This document shows, piece by piece, positions 35,623-44,828 of a stretch of 64,000 nt of DNA. The stretch covers positions 1 through 64,000 of the forward strand of contig NZ_JACXAE010000101.1 in NCBI RefSeq assembly GCF_014698965.1. The letters are read 5' to 3'. Position 1 is the first letter of the stretch, and the number at the start of each line of letters is the position of its first letter. Below the pieces are notes generated by a model. It saw nothing but the letters and a program-made list of their open reading frames with translations, made no database searches and was not told the DNA's origin. This DNA comes from Iningainema tapete BLCC-T55 (lineage in GTDB: Bacteria; Cyanobacteriota; Cyanobacteriia; Cyanobacteriales; Nostocaceae). The translations under genes and the position numbers were made by a program.

Positions 35623-38600
35623 TCAGTCTCTGGTTAGACGTGCAGCAAGATATTCATACAACTGCCAACGCGCATCTACTTCAGCTTGAGCTTCTTTCAA
35701 TAGGCTCTGGGCAACAGTAGAATTACTTTTAGTTAGCATTTTAAAACGATTTTCCTGGTACATTGACTGGTCTATTGGTTTTTGAGGCGATCGCATATCC
35801 AACTGCAAGGGATTTTTACCCGTTTGCTGCAACTCTGGATTATAACGATACAGCAACCAACGCCCTGATTCCACTAACGCCTTCTGGTGATTCATCGCCG
35901 TAGTCATGTTGATCCCGTGGGCAATGCAATGACTGTATGCTATAATTAAAGATGGACCATCATAAGCTTCGGCTTCTAAAAATGCCTTGAGAGTGTGGTC
36001 ATCTTTAGCACCGATCGCTACACTTGCCACGTACACATTCCCGTAAGTCATGGCAATTAGCCCTAAATCTTTCTTCGGAGCAGGCTTACCACTAGTGGCA
36101 AACTTAGCAACGGCAGCGCGTGGAGTAGCTTTGGATGATTGTCCACCAGTATTAGAATACACTTCTGTATCCATGACTAAGACGTTGACATTGCGTCCAC
36201 TGGCAAGCACATGATCTAGTCCACCAAAGTCTATATCATACGCCCAACCGTCACCGCCAACAATCCAAACACTTTTCTTAACTAAATAGTCAGCAAGGGA
36301 TTTTAAATTTTGTATTTTTTGTAGAGATGTTGCCTGCAACGTCTCTACAGAATTTATTAGATCATTTAATCGTTGTTTTAAAATAGCGATACGTTGGCGT
36401 TGGTTGTGGATATCGGCTTCTGTTTTTTGTTGAGCTTTCAGGATAGACTGAACTAGGTTGTCACCGATTTCACTACTCAATTGTTGCAAAAGTTCACTAG
36501 CAAACTCAGCTTGCTTATCTATAGATAGACGAAAGCCTAGACCAAATTCGGCATTATCTTCAAATAAACTATTAGACCATGCAGGTCCACGTCCTTCACC
36601 ATTTTTTGTCCACGGTGTGGTGGGTAAGTTGCCACCGTAAATTGACGAGCAACCTGTGGCATTGGCAATCATAGCGCGATCGCCAAATAATTGTGTGAGT
36701 AATTTTAAATAAGGTGTCTCGCCACAACCAGCACAAGCACCAGAAAATTCAAACAAAGGTTCTTGCAGTTGTTGTTGGCGAATTTGGTTAACCTTAAGCT
36801 GGCGTCGGTCAGGATTTGGTAAATTTAAAAAAAAGTGCCAATTTTCCCTTTGCTGTTGTAGTTTTTGCTGTGGTTCCATGTTAATTGCTTTGCGCTCTGG
36901 GAAAGATTTATTTTTCGCAGGGCAAATATCCACGCAAATAGCACAACCGGTACAGTCTTCTCCAGAAACTTGAATAGTAAACTTTAAACCAGCAAAGTCT
37001 TTATCTTTGGCATTGACTGATTGAAAAGATGCAGGTGCATGAGCTAACTCCTGCGGTTGATAAACCTTGCTGCGAATCACTCCGTGGGGACAAACGATCG
37101 CACACTTGTTGCACTGTACGCAAACATCGGCATCCCAAACGGGAATTTCTTGTGCTAAATTACGCTTTTCCCATTTAGCAGTACCAGTAGGATAAGTTCC
37201 ATCAGCAGGCATGGCACTTACAGGTAAGTCATCTCCCTGCCATGCCATCATCTTACCTAAAACTTCGCGCACAAATTCTGGCGCACTGATGGAAATGAGG
37301 GGTTGTCTTTGAATAGTGCTACTAGCAGTTGAGGGTACATCGACTTTTTGTAAGTTGGCAAGGGTGTTGTCTACTGCTTGCAAATTCATCCGGACGACTT
37401 CCGCCCCTTTCTTCCCGTAGGTTTTTTCGATTGCTTGCTTAATTTTGGCTATAGCTTCTTCTTGGGGCAAAATACTTGCCAGTGCAAAAAAGCACACCTG
37501 CATGATTGTGTTGATTCGTCCTCCCATACCACTATCGCGGGCTACTTGAGTGGCATTGATGACATAGAACTTCAACTGCTTGGCGATAATTTGTTTTTGC
37601 ACATCTAGGGGGAGATGTTGCCAAACAGTATCAGCATCATAAGGACTATTGAGCAAGAAAGTTGCTCCAGGTACAGCCGCTTTGAGAACATCCAAACGAT
37701 CTAAAAATACCCACTGATGACAACCGATAAAATTGGCTTGATTGATTAAGTAGGTAGAACGGATAGGTTTATTCCCAAAGCGTAGGTGAGAAACAGTTAC
37801 AGAGCCTGATTTTTTGGAGTCATAGACAAAGTAGCCTTGGGCGTAGTTGTCTGTTTCTTCACCAATAATCTTGATAGAGTTTTTGTTTGCCCCAACAGTA
37901 CCATCTGAACCCAAGCCATAAAACATTGCCCGAATGACGTTATCTGGCTCGGTGGAGAAGTTAGGGTCAAATGTTAAGGAAGTATTGCAGATATCGTCAT
38001 CAATGCCGATAGTAAAGTGATTTTTCGGTTGGACTTGTGCGAGGTTGTCGAAGATAGACAACACCATTGCTGGGGTAAATTCTTTAGAAGAAAGACCATA
38101 ACGACCACCAACTATTTTGGGGAAAATTCTGCCACTTCCTCTTTCATCGTCATCTCCCCCATTGGCATTCAGCCATTCTTCGTGGATAGCGGTTACTACA
38201 TCTAGATATAGAGGTTCACCAACACTACCAGGTTCTTTAGTGCGATCAAGAACGGCAATTGCTTTCGTAGTTTTAGGCAACACATTAATAAACCTTTGGG
38301 CATCAAAAGGACGGTAAAGTCTGACTTTCACAACACCTACTTTTTCATCACTAGTGTTAAGGTAATCAACAGTTTCATGCACTGTCTCACAGCCTGAACC
38401 CATCAGTACAATTACCCTGTCGGCATCGGTAGCGCCATGATATTCAAAGATTTGATATTGGCGTCCTGTGCGGAGTGCAAATCGATCCATCACTTGCTGA
38501 ACTATTTCCGGACAGACATTGTAGTATGGGTTAACGCTTTCGCGGGCTTGAAAGTGGACATCGGGGTTTTGGGCTGTTCCTCGTAATACTGGTTTGTCTG

Positions 38601-39228
38601 GAGTTAAAGCACGATCGCGATGATGGGATACTAATTCATCACTAATGAGCGATCGTAAATCGCTATCCTCAAGCAATTGAACTTTTTGAATTTCATGAGA
38701 AGTGCGGAAGCCGTCGAAGAAGTGCATAAACGGTACTCGCGCTTGGAGAGTAGCAGCTTGAGCAATGAGGGCAAAATCTTGACTTTCCTGCACTGAAGCC
38801 GAGCATAGTAGAGCAAAGCCAGTCGCACGGGCTGCCATGACATCACTATGATCGCCGAAAATGGATAAAGCTTGGGTGGCTAGTGTACGAGCGGCAACGT
38901 GAATGACAGCGCTAGTTAATTCACCTGCAATTTTGTACAGGTTGGGAATCATCAATAATAATCCTTGGGAAGAAGTGAAAGTAGTACTTAATGAACCACT
39001 TTGCAATGCCCCATGTACAGCCGCCGCCGCACCACCTTCGCTTTGCATCTCAATCACATTAGGAACAGTATTCCATAGATTGGGACGACCTTGTGAAGAC
39101 CATGTGTCTGCCCATTCACTTATGGATGAAGAAGGGGTGATGGGATATATGGCAATCACCTCATTTAAAAGGTAAGCAACACGGGCAACAGCCTCATTCC
39201 CATCAATCGTGGCAAAGGTTTTTTTCAT
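35623..39228 (-). CDS. nifJ: Pyruvate:ferredoxin (flavodoxin) oxidoreductase
   Basis: A 1201-aa enzyme that oxidises pyruvate to acetyl-CoA and reduces ferredoxin or flavodoxin. Domain order is normal: the N-terminal pyrimidine-binding domain (FATIDGNEAVARVAY, YPITPSSSISEWAD); a central gamma-type domain (FYGLGSDGTVGANKNSIKII); two 4Fe-4S motifs (CVQCNKCAIVCPHGV and CTGCAICVDICPA); then the thiamine-diphosphate domain (GCAGCGETPYLKLL, GGDGWAYDIDFGG). An excellent AGGAGG precedes the ATG. A palindromic repeat is translated in frame at about residues 960-970 (VETLQATSLQ). Use in nitrogen fixation or in dark or anoxic metabolism is likely. Confidence 0.96.
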   Translation of the reverse strand: MKKTFATIDGNEAVARVAYLLNEVIAIYPITPSSSISEWADTWSSQGRPNLWNTVPNVIEMQSEGGAAAAVHGALQSGSLSTTFTSSQGLLLMIPNLYKIAGELTSAVIHVAARTLATQALSIFGDHSDVMAARATGFALLCSASVQESQDFALIAQAATLQARVPFMHFFDGFRTSHEIQKVQLLEDSDLRSLISDELVSHHRDRALTPDKPVLRGTAQNPDVHFQARESVNPYYNVCPEIVQQVMDRFALRTGRQYQIFEYHGATDADRVIVLMGSGCETVHETVDYLNTSDEKVGVVKVRLYRPFDAQRFINVLPKTTKAIAVLDRTKEPGSVGEPLYLDVVTAIHEEWLNANGGDDDERGSGRIFPKIVGGRYGLSSKEFTPAMVLSIFDNLAQVQPKNHFTIGIDDDICNTSLTFDPNFSTEPDNVIRAMFYGLGSDGTVGANKNSIKIIGEETDNYAQGYFVYDSKKSGSVTVSHLRFGNKPIRSTYLINQANFIGCHQWVFLDRLDVLKAAVPGATFLLNSPYDADTVWQHLPLDVQKQIIAKQLKFYVINATQVARDSGMGGRINTIMQVCFFALASILPQEEAIAKIKQAIEKTYGKKGAEVVRMNLQAVDNTLANLQKVDVPSTASSTIQRQPLISISAPEFVREVLGKMMAWQGDDLPVSAMPADGTYPTGTAKWEKRNLAQEIPVWDADVCVQCNKCAIVCPHGVIRSKVYQPQELAHAPASFQSVNAKDKDFAGLKFTIQVSGEDCTGCAICVDICPAKNKSFPERKAINMEPQQKLQQQRENWHFFLNLPNPDRRQLKVNQIRQQQLQEPLFEFSGACAGCGETPYLKLLTQLFGDRAMIANATGCSSIYGGNLPTTPWTKNGEGRGPAWSNSLFEDNAEFGLGFRLSIDKQAEFASELLQQLSSEIGDNLVQSILKAQQKTEADIHNQRQRIAILKQRLNDLINSVETLQATSLQKIQNLKSLADYLVKKSVWIVGGDGWAYDIDFGGLDHVLASGRNVNVLVMDTEVYSNTGGQSSKATPRAAVAKFATSGKPAPKKDLGLIAMTYGNVYVASVAIGAKDDHTLKAFLEAEAYDGPSLIIAYSHCIAHGINMTTAMNHQKALVESGRWLLYRYNPELQQTGKNPLQLDMRSPQKPIDQSMYQENRFKMLTKSNSTVAQSLLKEAQAEVDARWQLYEYLAARLTRD
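36321..36348. repeat. GTAGAGACG-family repeat inside nifJ
   Basis: Starts GTAGAGATGTTGCC and ends AACGTCTCTAC. On the minus strand it is read in frame as VETLQATSLQ in a helical linker of NifJ ahead of the thiamine-binding segment. Confidence 0.85.
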
Positions 39229-39654
39229 TATTTCCTCCTGTTATACCTGATGCAGAAGTATGCTGCATTTATTGATGCGATTTTGTCAACAGTCGTAGTT
39301 GTGGAGATAATCTAAAATAATTACAAATAATCAGCTACGTTGAAAGTTTTTGTACTAGCTTCAATTCAGCAAGTAAGAAAAAACTTGACCTATACAGAAA
39401 CCGGGTTTCTCAAAGTTCATAAACCCGGTTCCTTGGATTTCCAATATCAGTATCTCACCCTGCCACTCGCGTTCATTAGTGTTAATTACTAATGTACTCA
39501 AGGTGAGAAATACCCTAGTGGCAAGGCTTTCAGCAATTTATTTTTTTTTAGTGGGGTATGGGTGCGGGTATTTCACGCTCTCAGAGACGTTCCGCCGGAA
39601 CGTCTCTACTCCGCCGGAACGTCTCTACGTTTGTCAAATTGATTTGTCTTTTAA
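39229..39654. other. Intergenic region with two repeat types
   Basis: This 426-bp region holds the nifJ upstream sequence. It contains an AGAAACCGGGTTTCT palindrome (39396-39410) with a partner AAACCCGGTT (39421-39430), and then a tandemly extended GTAGAGACG-family repeat (39583-39628). No gene is supported. Confidence 0.5.
39583..39628. repeat. GTAGAGACG-family repeat with duplicated right arm
   Basis: AGAGACGTTCCGCC followed by two copies of the arm CCGCCGGAACGTCTCTAC, which share a partial tandem duplication of 19 bp. It lies just downstream of the second GH13 gene. Confidence 0.75.
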
Positions 39655-41310
39655 CTACTGCCAAACAAATACCTTGGCTTCGTATGGTCCTATATCAACC
39701 ATAATACCTTCGTCACCAGCTTCAACATCATAATTACCCGTCCACTCGTGCCATTTACCACTGGCAGGGAAGTTGGGAACGTGATAACCTGCTAAGAAGT
39801 TTTCTGAGAAATTTGCAACAACTACAACACGAGAACCTTCATCATTCCAGCGGGTATATGCTAGTACCTTTGCTTCTGGGTTTTCGTGGATGAAATCAAT
39901 ATTTTCTGTGTAGAGAGCGTGATTACTCTTACGCAGGTTAATCAAACCTTTGTAGTAATCAAACAAGTTTCGATTTAAGTCATTGCCAAGCAAAGTCCAG
40001 TCAATTTTAGCTGACTCTGGTGTTTTCGGCTTGTATTCGCCAAACTCTTCACCCATCCAAATTAAAGGTACACCAACAGCGGTCATCAAGATGGCAACTC
40101 CTAACTTAATCCGTTTAAAGGCTTCTTCATCAAAAATATTGTGATCTCCCATTTCTACCATTAAATGGTTATGGTCGTGGTTAGTAAGATAATTCACAAC
40201 ATTGGTAGCACCCAAGAAGCCTTGGCGTTTACAGTCAATTACATCTTTGAGCCGTTCTAAATCAAAGTTCTCACCGCAGATATGTTCTTTAATGCAATGA
40301 TAGAAACTATCATGCCAGCACCCATCCATTGGTCCATCGACATTAGTGATGCTGGGGGTTTCAGGAATGTGTTCGGCAATATTGTAAAATGGCTTCATGC
40401 TAGCAGTATTTTTAGCTTCTTGGACAATCCAATGCATGAAATCGTAGTTAGCAATTTGCCGCGCTGCGTCGTAGCGGATACCATCAATGTGATATTCTTC
40501 AATCCAAAAACGGACTGTATCGCCAGCAAATCTACGTGCAGGATAGGTATCTAACTTTTCGTCGTAGAGTTCATAATTAAATTCAGGTCCCCAGCTATTA
40601 TCAGGATCGCGGGGAGAGTGATGATACCAGTAATCGTGATCGATTTGGGTAAGTGGAGATGATGCTTCTGAGTGATTGTAAATACCATCCATGATAACGC
40701 GAATACCTCTAGCATGGCACTCATCAATCAGCTTTTTCAATCCTTCAGTTGAACCGTAACTCGATTCTGTGGCAAAGAAATGCCGTGGGTTATAACCCCA
40801 ACTATGATCTCCTGGATATTCTTTTACAGGCATTAACTCAATAGCATTGATGCCCAATTCTGTTAAATAATCTAACTTTTCCACAACGTGCTTGTACTTT
40901 CCGCGTGCATAAGGATCGTCTTCACCACCGGAAAAGTCTCCTACGTGTAATTCGTAAATTACTAATTCGCGATCGCTTGGTAAAGGTTTATCGTCGTGTT
41001 GCCAAACATAGGTATCAACAATTCTTTGCCCATCTTTGATGCGCACAACACCATCATCATTTCCACTTAATTCATCAATATCAGTGGCATAGGGATCTGT
41101 AACATCTACCCATTGATCTGGTTCTAAAAACCATGATTTTGATTGCACGCGGAATTTATATGAATAAACACCGTCTTCTAGTTCTACTTTTGTGCAAAAA
41201 TAACCATCTTCTCCTTTTTCCATTTCAATTGGATCCCAATTAGAAAAAGAACCAATTAAAGCTGCTCTTTCGTTATATGGTGCAAACAGATTAAACTCAA
41301 TTGATGCCAT
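39655..41310 (-). CDS. GH13 alpha-amylase/branching-enzyme-like glycosidase with CBM48 (paralogue)
   Basis: A 551-aa enzyme colinear with the GH13 protein at 22740-24425: CBM48 start IEFNLFAPYNERAALIGSFS, region I DGIYNH, region II GIRYDAARQ, region III IAEHIP and region IV LTNHDHN. Both catalytic acids and the region II nucleophile are kept, so it should be active on alpha-glucans. Unlike its paralogue it has no inserted repeat peptide near the C-terminus. The second aromatic residue in region II (Tyr for Phe) and NHD for THD suggest some divergence. The start ATG is well placed. Confidence 0.85.
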   Translation of the reverse strand: MASIEFNLFAPYNERAALIGSFSNWDPIEMEKGEDGYFCTKVELEDGVYSYKFRVQSKSWFLEPDQWVDVTDPYATDIDELSGNDDGVVRIKDGQRIVDTYVWQHDDKPLPSDRELVIYELHVGDFSGGEDDPYARGKYKHVVEKLDYLTELGINAIELMPVKEYPGDHSWGYNPRHFFATESSYGSTEGLKKLIDECHARGIRVIMDGIYNHSEASSPLTQIDHDYWYHHSPRDPDNSWGPEFNYELYDEKLDTYPARRFAGDTVRFWIEEYHIDGIRYDAARQIANYDFMHWIVQEAKNTASMKPFYNIAEHIPETPSITNVDGPMDGCWHDSFYHCIKEHICGENFDLERLKDVIDCKRQGFLGATNVVNYLTNHDHNHLMVEMGDHNIFDEEAFKRIKLGVAILMTAVGVPLIWMGEEFGEYKPKTPESAKIDWTLLGNDLNRNLFDYYKGLINLRKSNHALYTENIDFIHENPEAKVLAYTRWNDEGSRVVVVANFSENFLAGYHVPNFPASGKWHEWTGNYDVEAGDEGIMVDIGPYEAKVFVWQ

Positions 41311-41516
41311 AAAATTAAGTGTTATGAATTATCTACTCGTGAGGAGATGGTGTTTAATCACGCTCTTTATCAGTATTGTCTGATTTTTGGCAATAAAGGA
41401 AAATCGTTCTTTAGAAAGAATAAAGTATTTTTTTCTTCTATCTTTAGAAATAAATTTTGATAAAAAACATAGTAAAGGTGAAATCAAATAGTAACTATAA
41501 GTAATTATTATGTACA

Positions 41517-41551
41517 CAGATCCCCGACTTTTTTAAGAAGTCGGGGATCTG
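41517..41551. terminator. Perfect 14-bp stem-loop, probable terminator
   Basis: Half-site CAGATCCCCGACTT, loop TTTTAAG, then the exact complement. It lies just past the stop of the minus-strand DUF1823 gene and is the natural end of that transcript. The same CCCCGACTT...AAGTCGGGG hairpin is common as a dispersed element in cyanobacteria. Confidence 0.65.
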
Positions 41552-41564
41552 AGGATATGGTTGC

Positions 41565-41936
41565 TCACTGATGATGCGCGGTTTGCATATAACTCAACAA
41601 CCAATTAGCTGCCGTTGCCCTACGAGTTTGTCGAGGACCAAACTCACCAATTTTGTAACCTTTGAAACCCAATTGTTCTTTCAGCAGCTGTTTATGCTCA
41701 GAAGGAATGGAACGAGTGAGTTTAACTGTGGCAGGACGACTTTCAATAAAATCAGGTGGTTCTGGATACTCAGAGCGCCATTCGGGTGAAACTTCCTGAG
41801 TATTCCACTGCCCAATTGAGGAGTCATAGCGATAGCCCAAGTAGTGCCATACTAACTGATTAACTCCTTCATCATCTATTTCCTCGTTCAAAATTGCCCA
41901 AATAGTTTCCGTATTTAAAGGTCGCAAATTAGACAT
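41565..41936 (-). CDS. DUF1823 family protein
   Basis: A 123-aa soluble protein of the cyanobacterial/chloroplast DUF1823 family: IWAILNEEIDDEGVNQLVWHYLGYRY, then a PPDFIESRPATVKLTRSIP block and FGPRQTRRATAANWLLSY at the end. The function is unknown, but it is nearly universal in oxygenic phototrophs. The ATG at 41936 is preferred to the in-frame TTG two codons upstream. It is divergent from the acylphosphatase gene. Confidence 0.85.
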   Translation of the reverse strand: MSNLRPLNTETIWAILNEEIDDEGVNQLVWHYLGYRYDSSIGQWNTQEVSPEWRSEYPEPPDFIESRPATVKLTRSIPSEHKQLLKEQLGFKGYKIGEFGPRQTRRATAANWLLSYMQTAHHQ

Positions 41937-42006
41937 AAGCAATTTAAAATTCCCTTGTGCATCATAAACAAGGTAAACTGTAAATAGTCAAGTTATCATC
42001 CAACCG

Positions 42007-42309
42007 ATGGATAAACCTACACCACCGTCAGAGCAAATCCGCGCTCATGTATTTGTTTCTGGCAAAGTCCAAGGCGTAGGCTACCGCTACGCTACTGTGG
42101 ATACAGCCAGCCAGATGGGATTAAGTGGTTGGGTGCGCAATCTTCCCGATAATCGTGTAGAAGCAGTCTTTGAAGGTAGCCGAGAGGTTGTGGAAGAAAT
42201 GATTCGTTGGTGTTACCAAGGACCACCAGCCGCTTTAGTTAAAGATGTTGTGGTAGAGTATGAGGAACCAGAAGGTTTGCGAGGATTTCAAGTCCGGCGT
42301 GTTGAGTAG
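42007..42309 (+). CDS. acyP: Acylphosphatase
   Basis: A 100-aa enzyme that hydrolyses carboxyl-phosphate bonds. The active-site loop VSGKVQGVGYRYAT contains the phosphate-binding Arg27. The catalytic Asn45 lies in GWVRNLPDNRVEAVFEG. Size and motif spacing are normal, with a short N-terminal extension. The stop codon TAG is the start of a dispersed repeat (42306-42334). Confidence 0.93.
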   Translation: MDKPTPPSEQIRAHVFVSGKVQGVGYRYATVDTASQMGLSGWVRNLPDNRVEAVFEGSREVVEEMIRWCYQGPPAALVKDVVVEYEEPEGLRGFQVRRVE

Positions 42310-42334
42310 GGGCGAACAGTTGTTCACCCCTGTA
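42306..42334. repeat. GTAGGGGCG...CCCCTGTA repeat supplying the acyP stop
   Basis: An inverted repeat with arms GTAGGGGCGAACA and TGTTCACCCCTGTA, akin to the block at 17017. Its bases 2-4 form the acylphosphatase stop codon. Confidence 0.65.
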
Positions 42335-42362
42335 TGTGTATCAAAATGCTTAAATTGAATTT

Positions 42363-43859
42363 TTAGATTTGATAGTCCAATACCATCAGAATACCTCCAC
42401 GTTGATTTGCAGGAACAGCTTCAGACATTTTTTTCGGATAAGGCAGGTTTAGGTTATTCATTAACGTGATAAACTGGCTGCGGCTGCGTTCAGCAAATCG
42501 GGGATTCCAACACTTTTCTTCACCAATGGTAGACACGGTTCGTCCTTGGTAGTCGTGAGCAGGATATACCAAGGTAGCATCTGGTAATGTGAATACTTTC
42601 TGCGTAATAGCATCATACAATAGTCCAGCATCACCATCTTGGAAGTCGGTACGACCACAGCCCCGGATTAATAGTGCATCTCCAGTTAATAAATGAGTAT
42701 GATTAACTAGGTAAGCCATGTGACTGTTGGTATGTCCGGAAGTAGCGATCGCCTGAACTGGCACGTTACCTAGATGTAAAATATTTCCATCGCTAATGTA
42801 GCTGTCTGCACAGGTAGTCTCAGCATGTTCAGGCATAATACTCAAACAACCAGTCAGCTCCTTAAGTTTAGCTGTACCAGTAATATGATCGGCATGAATG
42901 TGAGTTTCCATACAGTAGCGCAAAGTCAGCCCTAGTTCTCGGATGATTTGAATATCGCGTTCGACTTGCTCAAATACAGGATCGACTAAAAGGACTTCTT
43001 TAGTTTGTGTATCGGCAATCAAGTACGTGTAAGTACTTGACTCTCGATCAAACAGTTGACGAAATAGCATAGCTGTGGAAGCGCAATTTTCTCCTACAGC
43101 ATAGGGTATGGGATGGAGAGATTTTAGTAACTCAATAGCCAAATTAGCTGCTTGGGTGCGAATTTCCCCAACAGCAGTACTTTCCCAAAGATTGCCTTTG
43201 CGTGGAGTCCCCAATGTATACAACAATTTAGAAGCATTTCCATCTGCATCAAGTAGTGCACCGTTATTCGTAGTGTCTATTCCTATTGATAGAGCGTGCG
43301 GACGAATTAGGCGTTGTTCTTGTAGACTGGCAAGCAACGGATGCTGCATGGAGCGGTAGTTACAGTTGGAGCCTGTACAGTTGATTATTCTGTTTACTGG
43401 CAAAACAATTTCTGCTTGTGTGTGTCGTTCTTTGATTGTTACAGCTACCTTGCCCTCAGACTCTTGGCAAGTTTGAATCCGACCTGCATAATATGTGAGT
43501 TGACCGGATTGCACAGCAGCATCTAATACAGAGGCAATTTCTGGGGCAATTCTATGACGGTGAACTTCCCAATACGCTTTGACGTGGCGCAGAAATCTTT
43601 TTTGTTCATTCAAGGGAAGTGTTTGCCAAAGTTCTTAAGCGCTCATCTTACCTGCTGGAACATTAAGCAAATGACAATTAACTGGTGTACCGTAAGCTAC
43701 TCCTCTACCTATTTGCTGATTGCGTTCAATTAACTTAATCAACAGTGGCATTGTGGCATTGCGCATCATATTTACTGCTACAAGAGTGCCACTGAAGCCG
43801 CCGCCAATGATAGCGATCGTATTTGGAGAAATCTTCAAATTCATCATGTGATTATTCAT
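42363..43859 (-). pseudogene. Broken fusion: FAD/NAD(P)-binding protein plus ETHE1-like metallo-beta-lactamase
   Basis: Read from the ATG at 43859, the frame encodes a Rossmann start (IAIIGGGFSGTLVAVNMMR) and GRGVAYGTP...LLNVPAGKMSA. It meets TAA at 43635-43637 and continues in the same frame to 42363. The second part is the end of the FAD domain joined to a metallo-hydrolase with ETHIHADHITG, SGHTNSH, TGDALLIRGCGRTDF and YPAHDYQG, as in persulfide dioxygenases. The FAD-domain middle is missing, so a large internal deletion created the stop at the junction. The hydrolase domain is complete and might still be made from an internal start. Confidence 0.75.
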
Positions 43860-44089
43860 AAATAGTATTTCTATATCTCTACAAATTTATAACAAATATT
43901 TCTTAATCTATGTTTCTTTAGTCGTATTAATATAGAATAATTAAATTTAAATCCCAGTTAGTTATGTGTAAAACCGGTAATTAAATGTATGTGTTAAATT
44001 CTCGTAATTCAGGTAGTAAATTTTTCTTGATTATAAATGCTGAAACTTATACCAATTCAGCTTTTTAGTCTTTTATCTGGTTTATTTCT

Positions 44090-44117
44090 AAGCAATTCGA
44101 TGTAAATATCGGGGTTT
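44090..44117. repeat. Direct repeat, first copy
   Basis: The core AATTCGATG(T/C)AAATATCGG is followed by GGTTT. The second copy begins 112 bp downstream at 44202. The copies differ at two positions. Confidence 0.7.
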
Positions 44118-44201
44118 CCGATTTATTTCTTAATTTATTACTTCACTCCGGTAAATTTACTAATTATAATGTCAATATTTTCTGACATATCATGTATTTA
44201 C

Positions 44202-44229
44202 AAGTAATTCGATGCAAATATCGGGGTTT
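44202..44229. repeat. Direct repeat, second copy
   Basis: Partner of the 28-bp unit at 44090-44117, in the same orientation. The 84-bp spacer between them is AT-rich and unrelated. Confidence 0.7.
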
Positions 44230-44269
44230 TAATATTTACCATATTTGTACCTTAAAACCACATATTCCA

Positions 44270-44297
44270 TAGAGACGCTCCGTCGGAGCGTCTCTAC
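44270..44297. repeat. GTAGAGACG-family palindrome
   Basis: A 28-bp copy starting TAGAGACGCTCCG and ending GAGCGTCTCTAC. It is intergenic. Confidence 0.75.
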
Positions 44298-44469
44298 AGT
44301 ATGGCTATGAACACATATACATATGCACTGACAATATGGTATTTGTGCCAGTAGAGACGTATGTTTAACTTCAGGTCATAATTGTAAAGAATTTAGAACA
44401 TATTACAGTCGTTCAATCTTTAGATATATTGACTGTACTGTGCTATAATGTTACACTAAATTTAAATCA

Positions 44470-44700
44470 GAGTAAGTCAGCTTAATCCGACAAATCGTCA
44501 TAAAAGACGCGATACTCAAGTGTCTTTGAGTTGGAGCGGAGGAACCATACCCAGGGGCGTATCTTTGATCAAACAAACGGAAGATTTAAGATTTGAGATT
44601 AGCGCATAATCCAAAATCTAAAATCCAAATTGATCAAAGAGGGGCATCTCTCAGCCCTAGCCCGTCAGCTAACTTCGTAGGCAATGAGAGAAGACTGAAG
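44470..44700 (+). promoter_or_regulatory. ydaO/yuaA-type (cyclic-di-AMP) riboswitch
   Basis: Conserved blocks appear in the right order: CAGCTTAATCCGACAAATCG near 44478; GGAGCGGAGGAACC (44533-44546); a GGGGCG-ATC loop; then CCGTCAGCTAAC (44662-44673) with TCGTAGGC (44675-44682) and the closing ATGAGAG. These match the ydaO consensus I recall (AGAGCGGGGGACC, GGGGTGAATC, CCGACAGCTAACCTCGTAAGC). The variable middle stem CTTTGATCAA/TTGATCAAAG carries an inserted repeat of about 57 bp. It lies 130 bp upstream of the ABC transporter permease gene and should control that operon. A second copy is at 48047. Confidence 0.8.
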
Positions 44701-44775
44701 AGACGGCATATGTATAATGTTCTGATCTCATCAGTAATCTTGGCTGGTACTGCTCAGGTTTTTTTGTACCTGGAT

Positions 44776-44804
44776 GTAGAGACGTTCCGTCGGAACGTCT
44801 CTAC
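44776..44804. repeat. GTAGAGACG-family palindrome between riboswitch and operon
   Basis: A 29-bp copy starting GTAGAGACGTTCCG and ending GGAACGTCTCTAC. It sits in the leader just before the permease start. Confidence 0.75.
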
Positions 44805-44828
44805 GATTATCGCTGTTGAGGTTAAATA

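Larger units (their letters stand above)
43860..44469. other. AT-rich intergenic region with a direct repeat pair
   Basis: About 600 bp without a gene. It contains two near-identical 28-bp direct repeats (44090-44117 and 44202-44229, two mismatches) and a GTAGAGACG-family palindrome (44270-44297). It lies upstream of a riboswitch-controlled transporter operon, so a promoter is expected in its right end. Confidence 0.5.

Noticed and set aside
35502-35720. 72-codon frame antisense to the nifJ end
   Set aside because: It overlaps the end of nifJ and the lipoprotein start, and has no recognisable features.
41329-41517. 62-codon frame between GH13 and the hairpin
   Set aside because: It is AT-driven, Lys/Ile-rich and has no ribosome site or known match.
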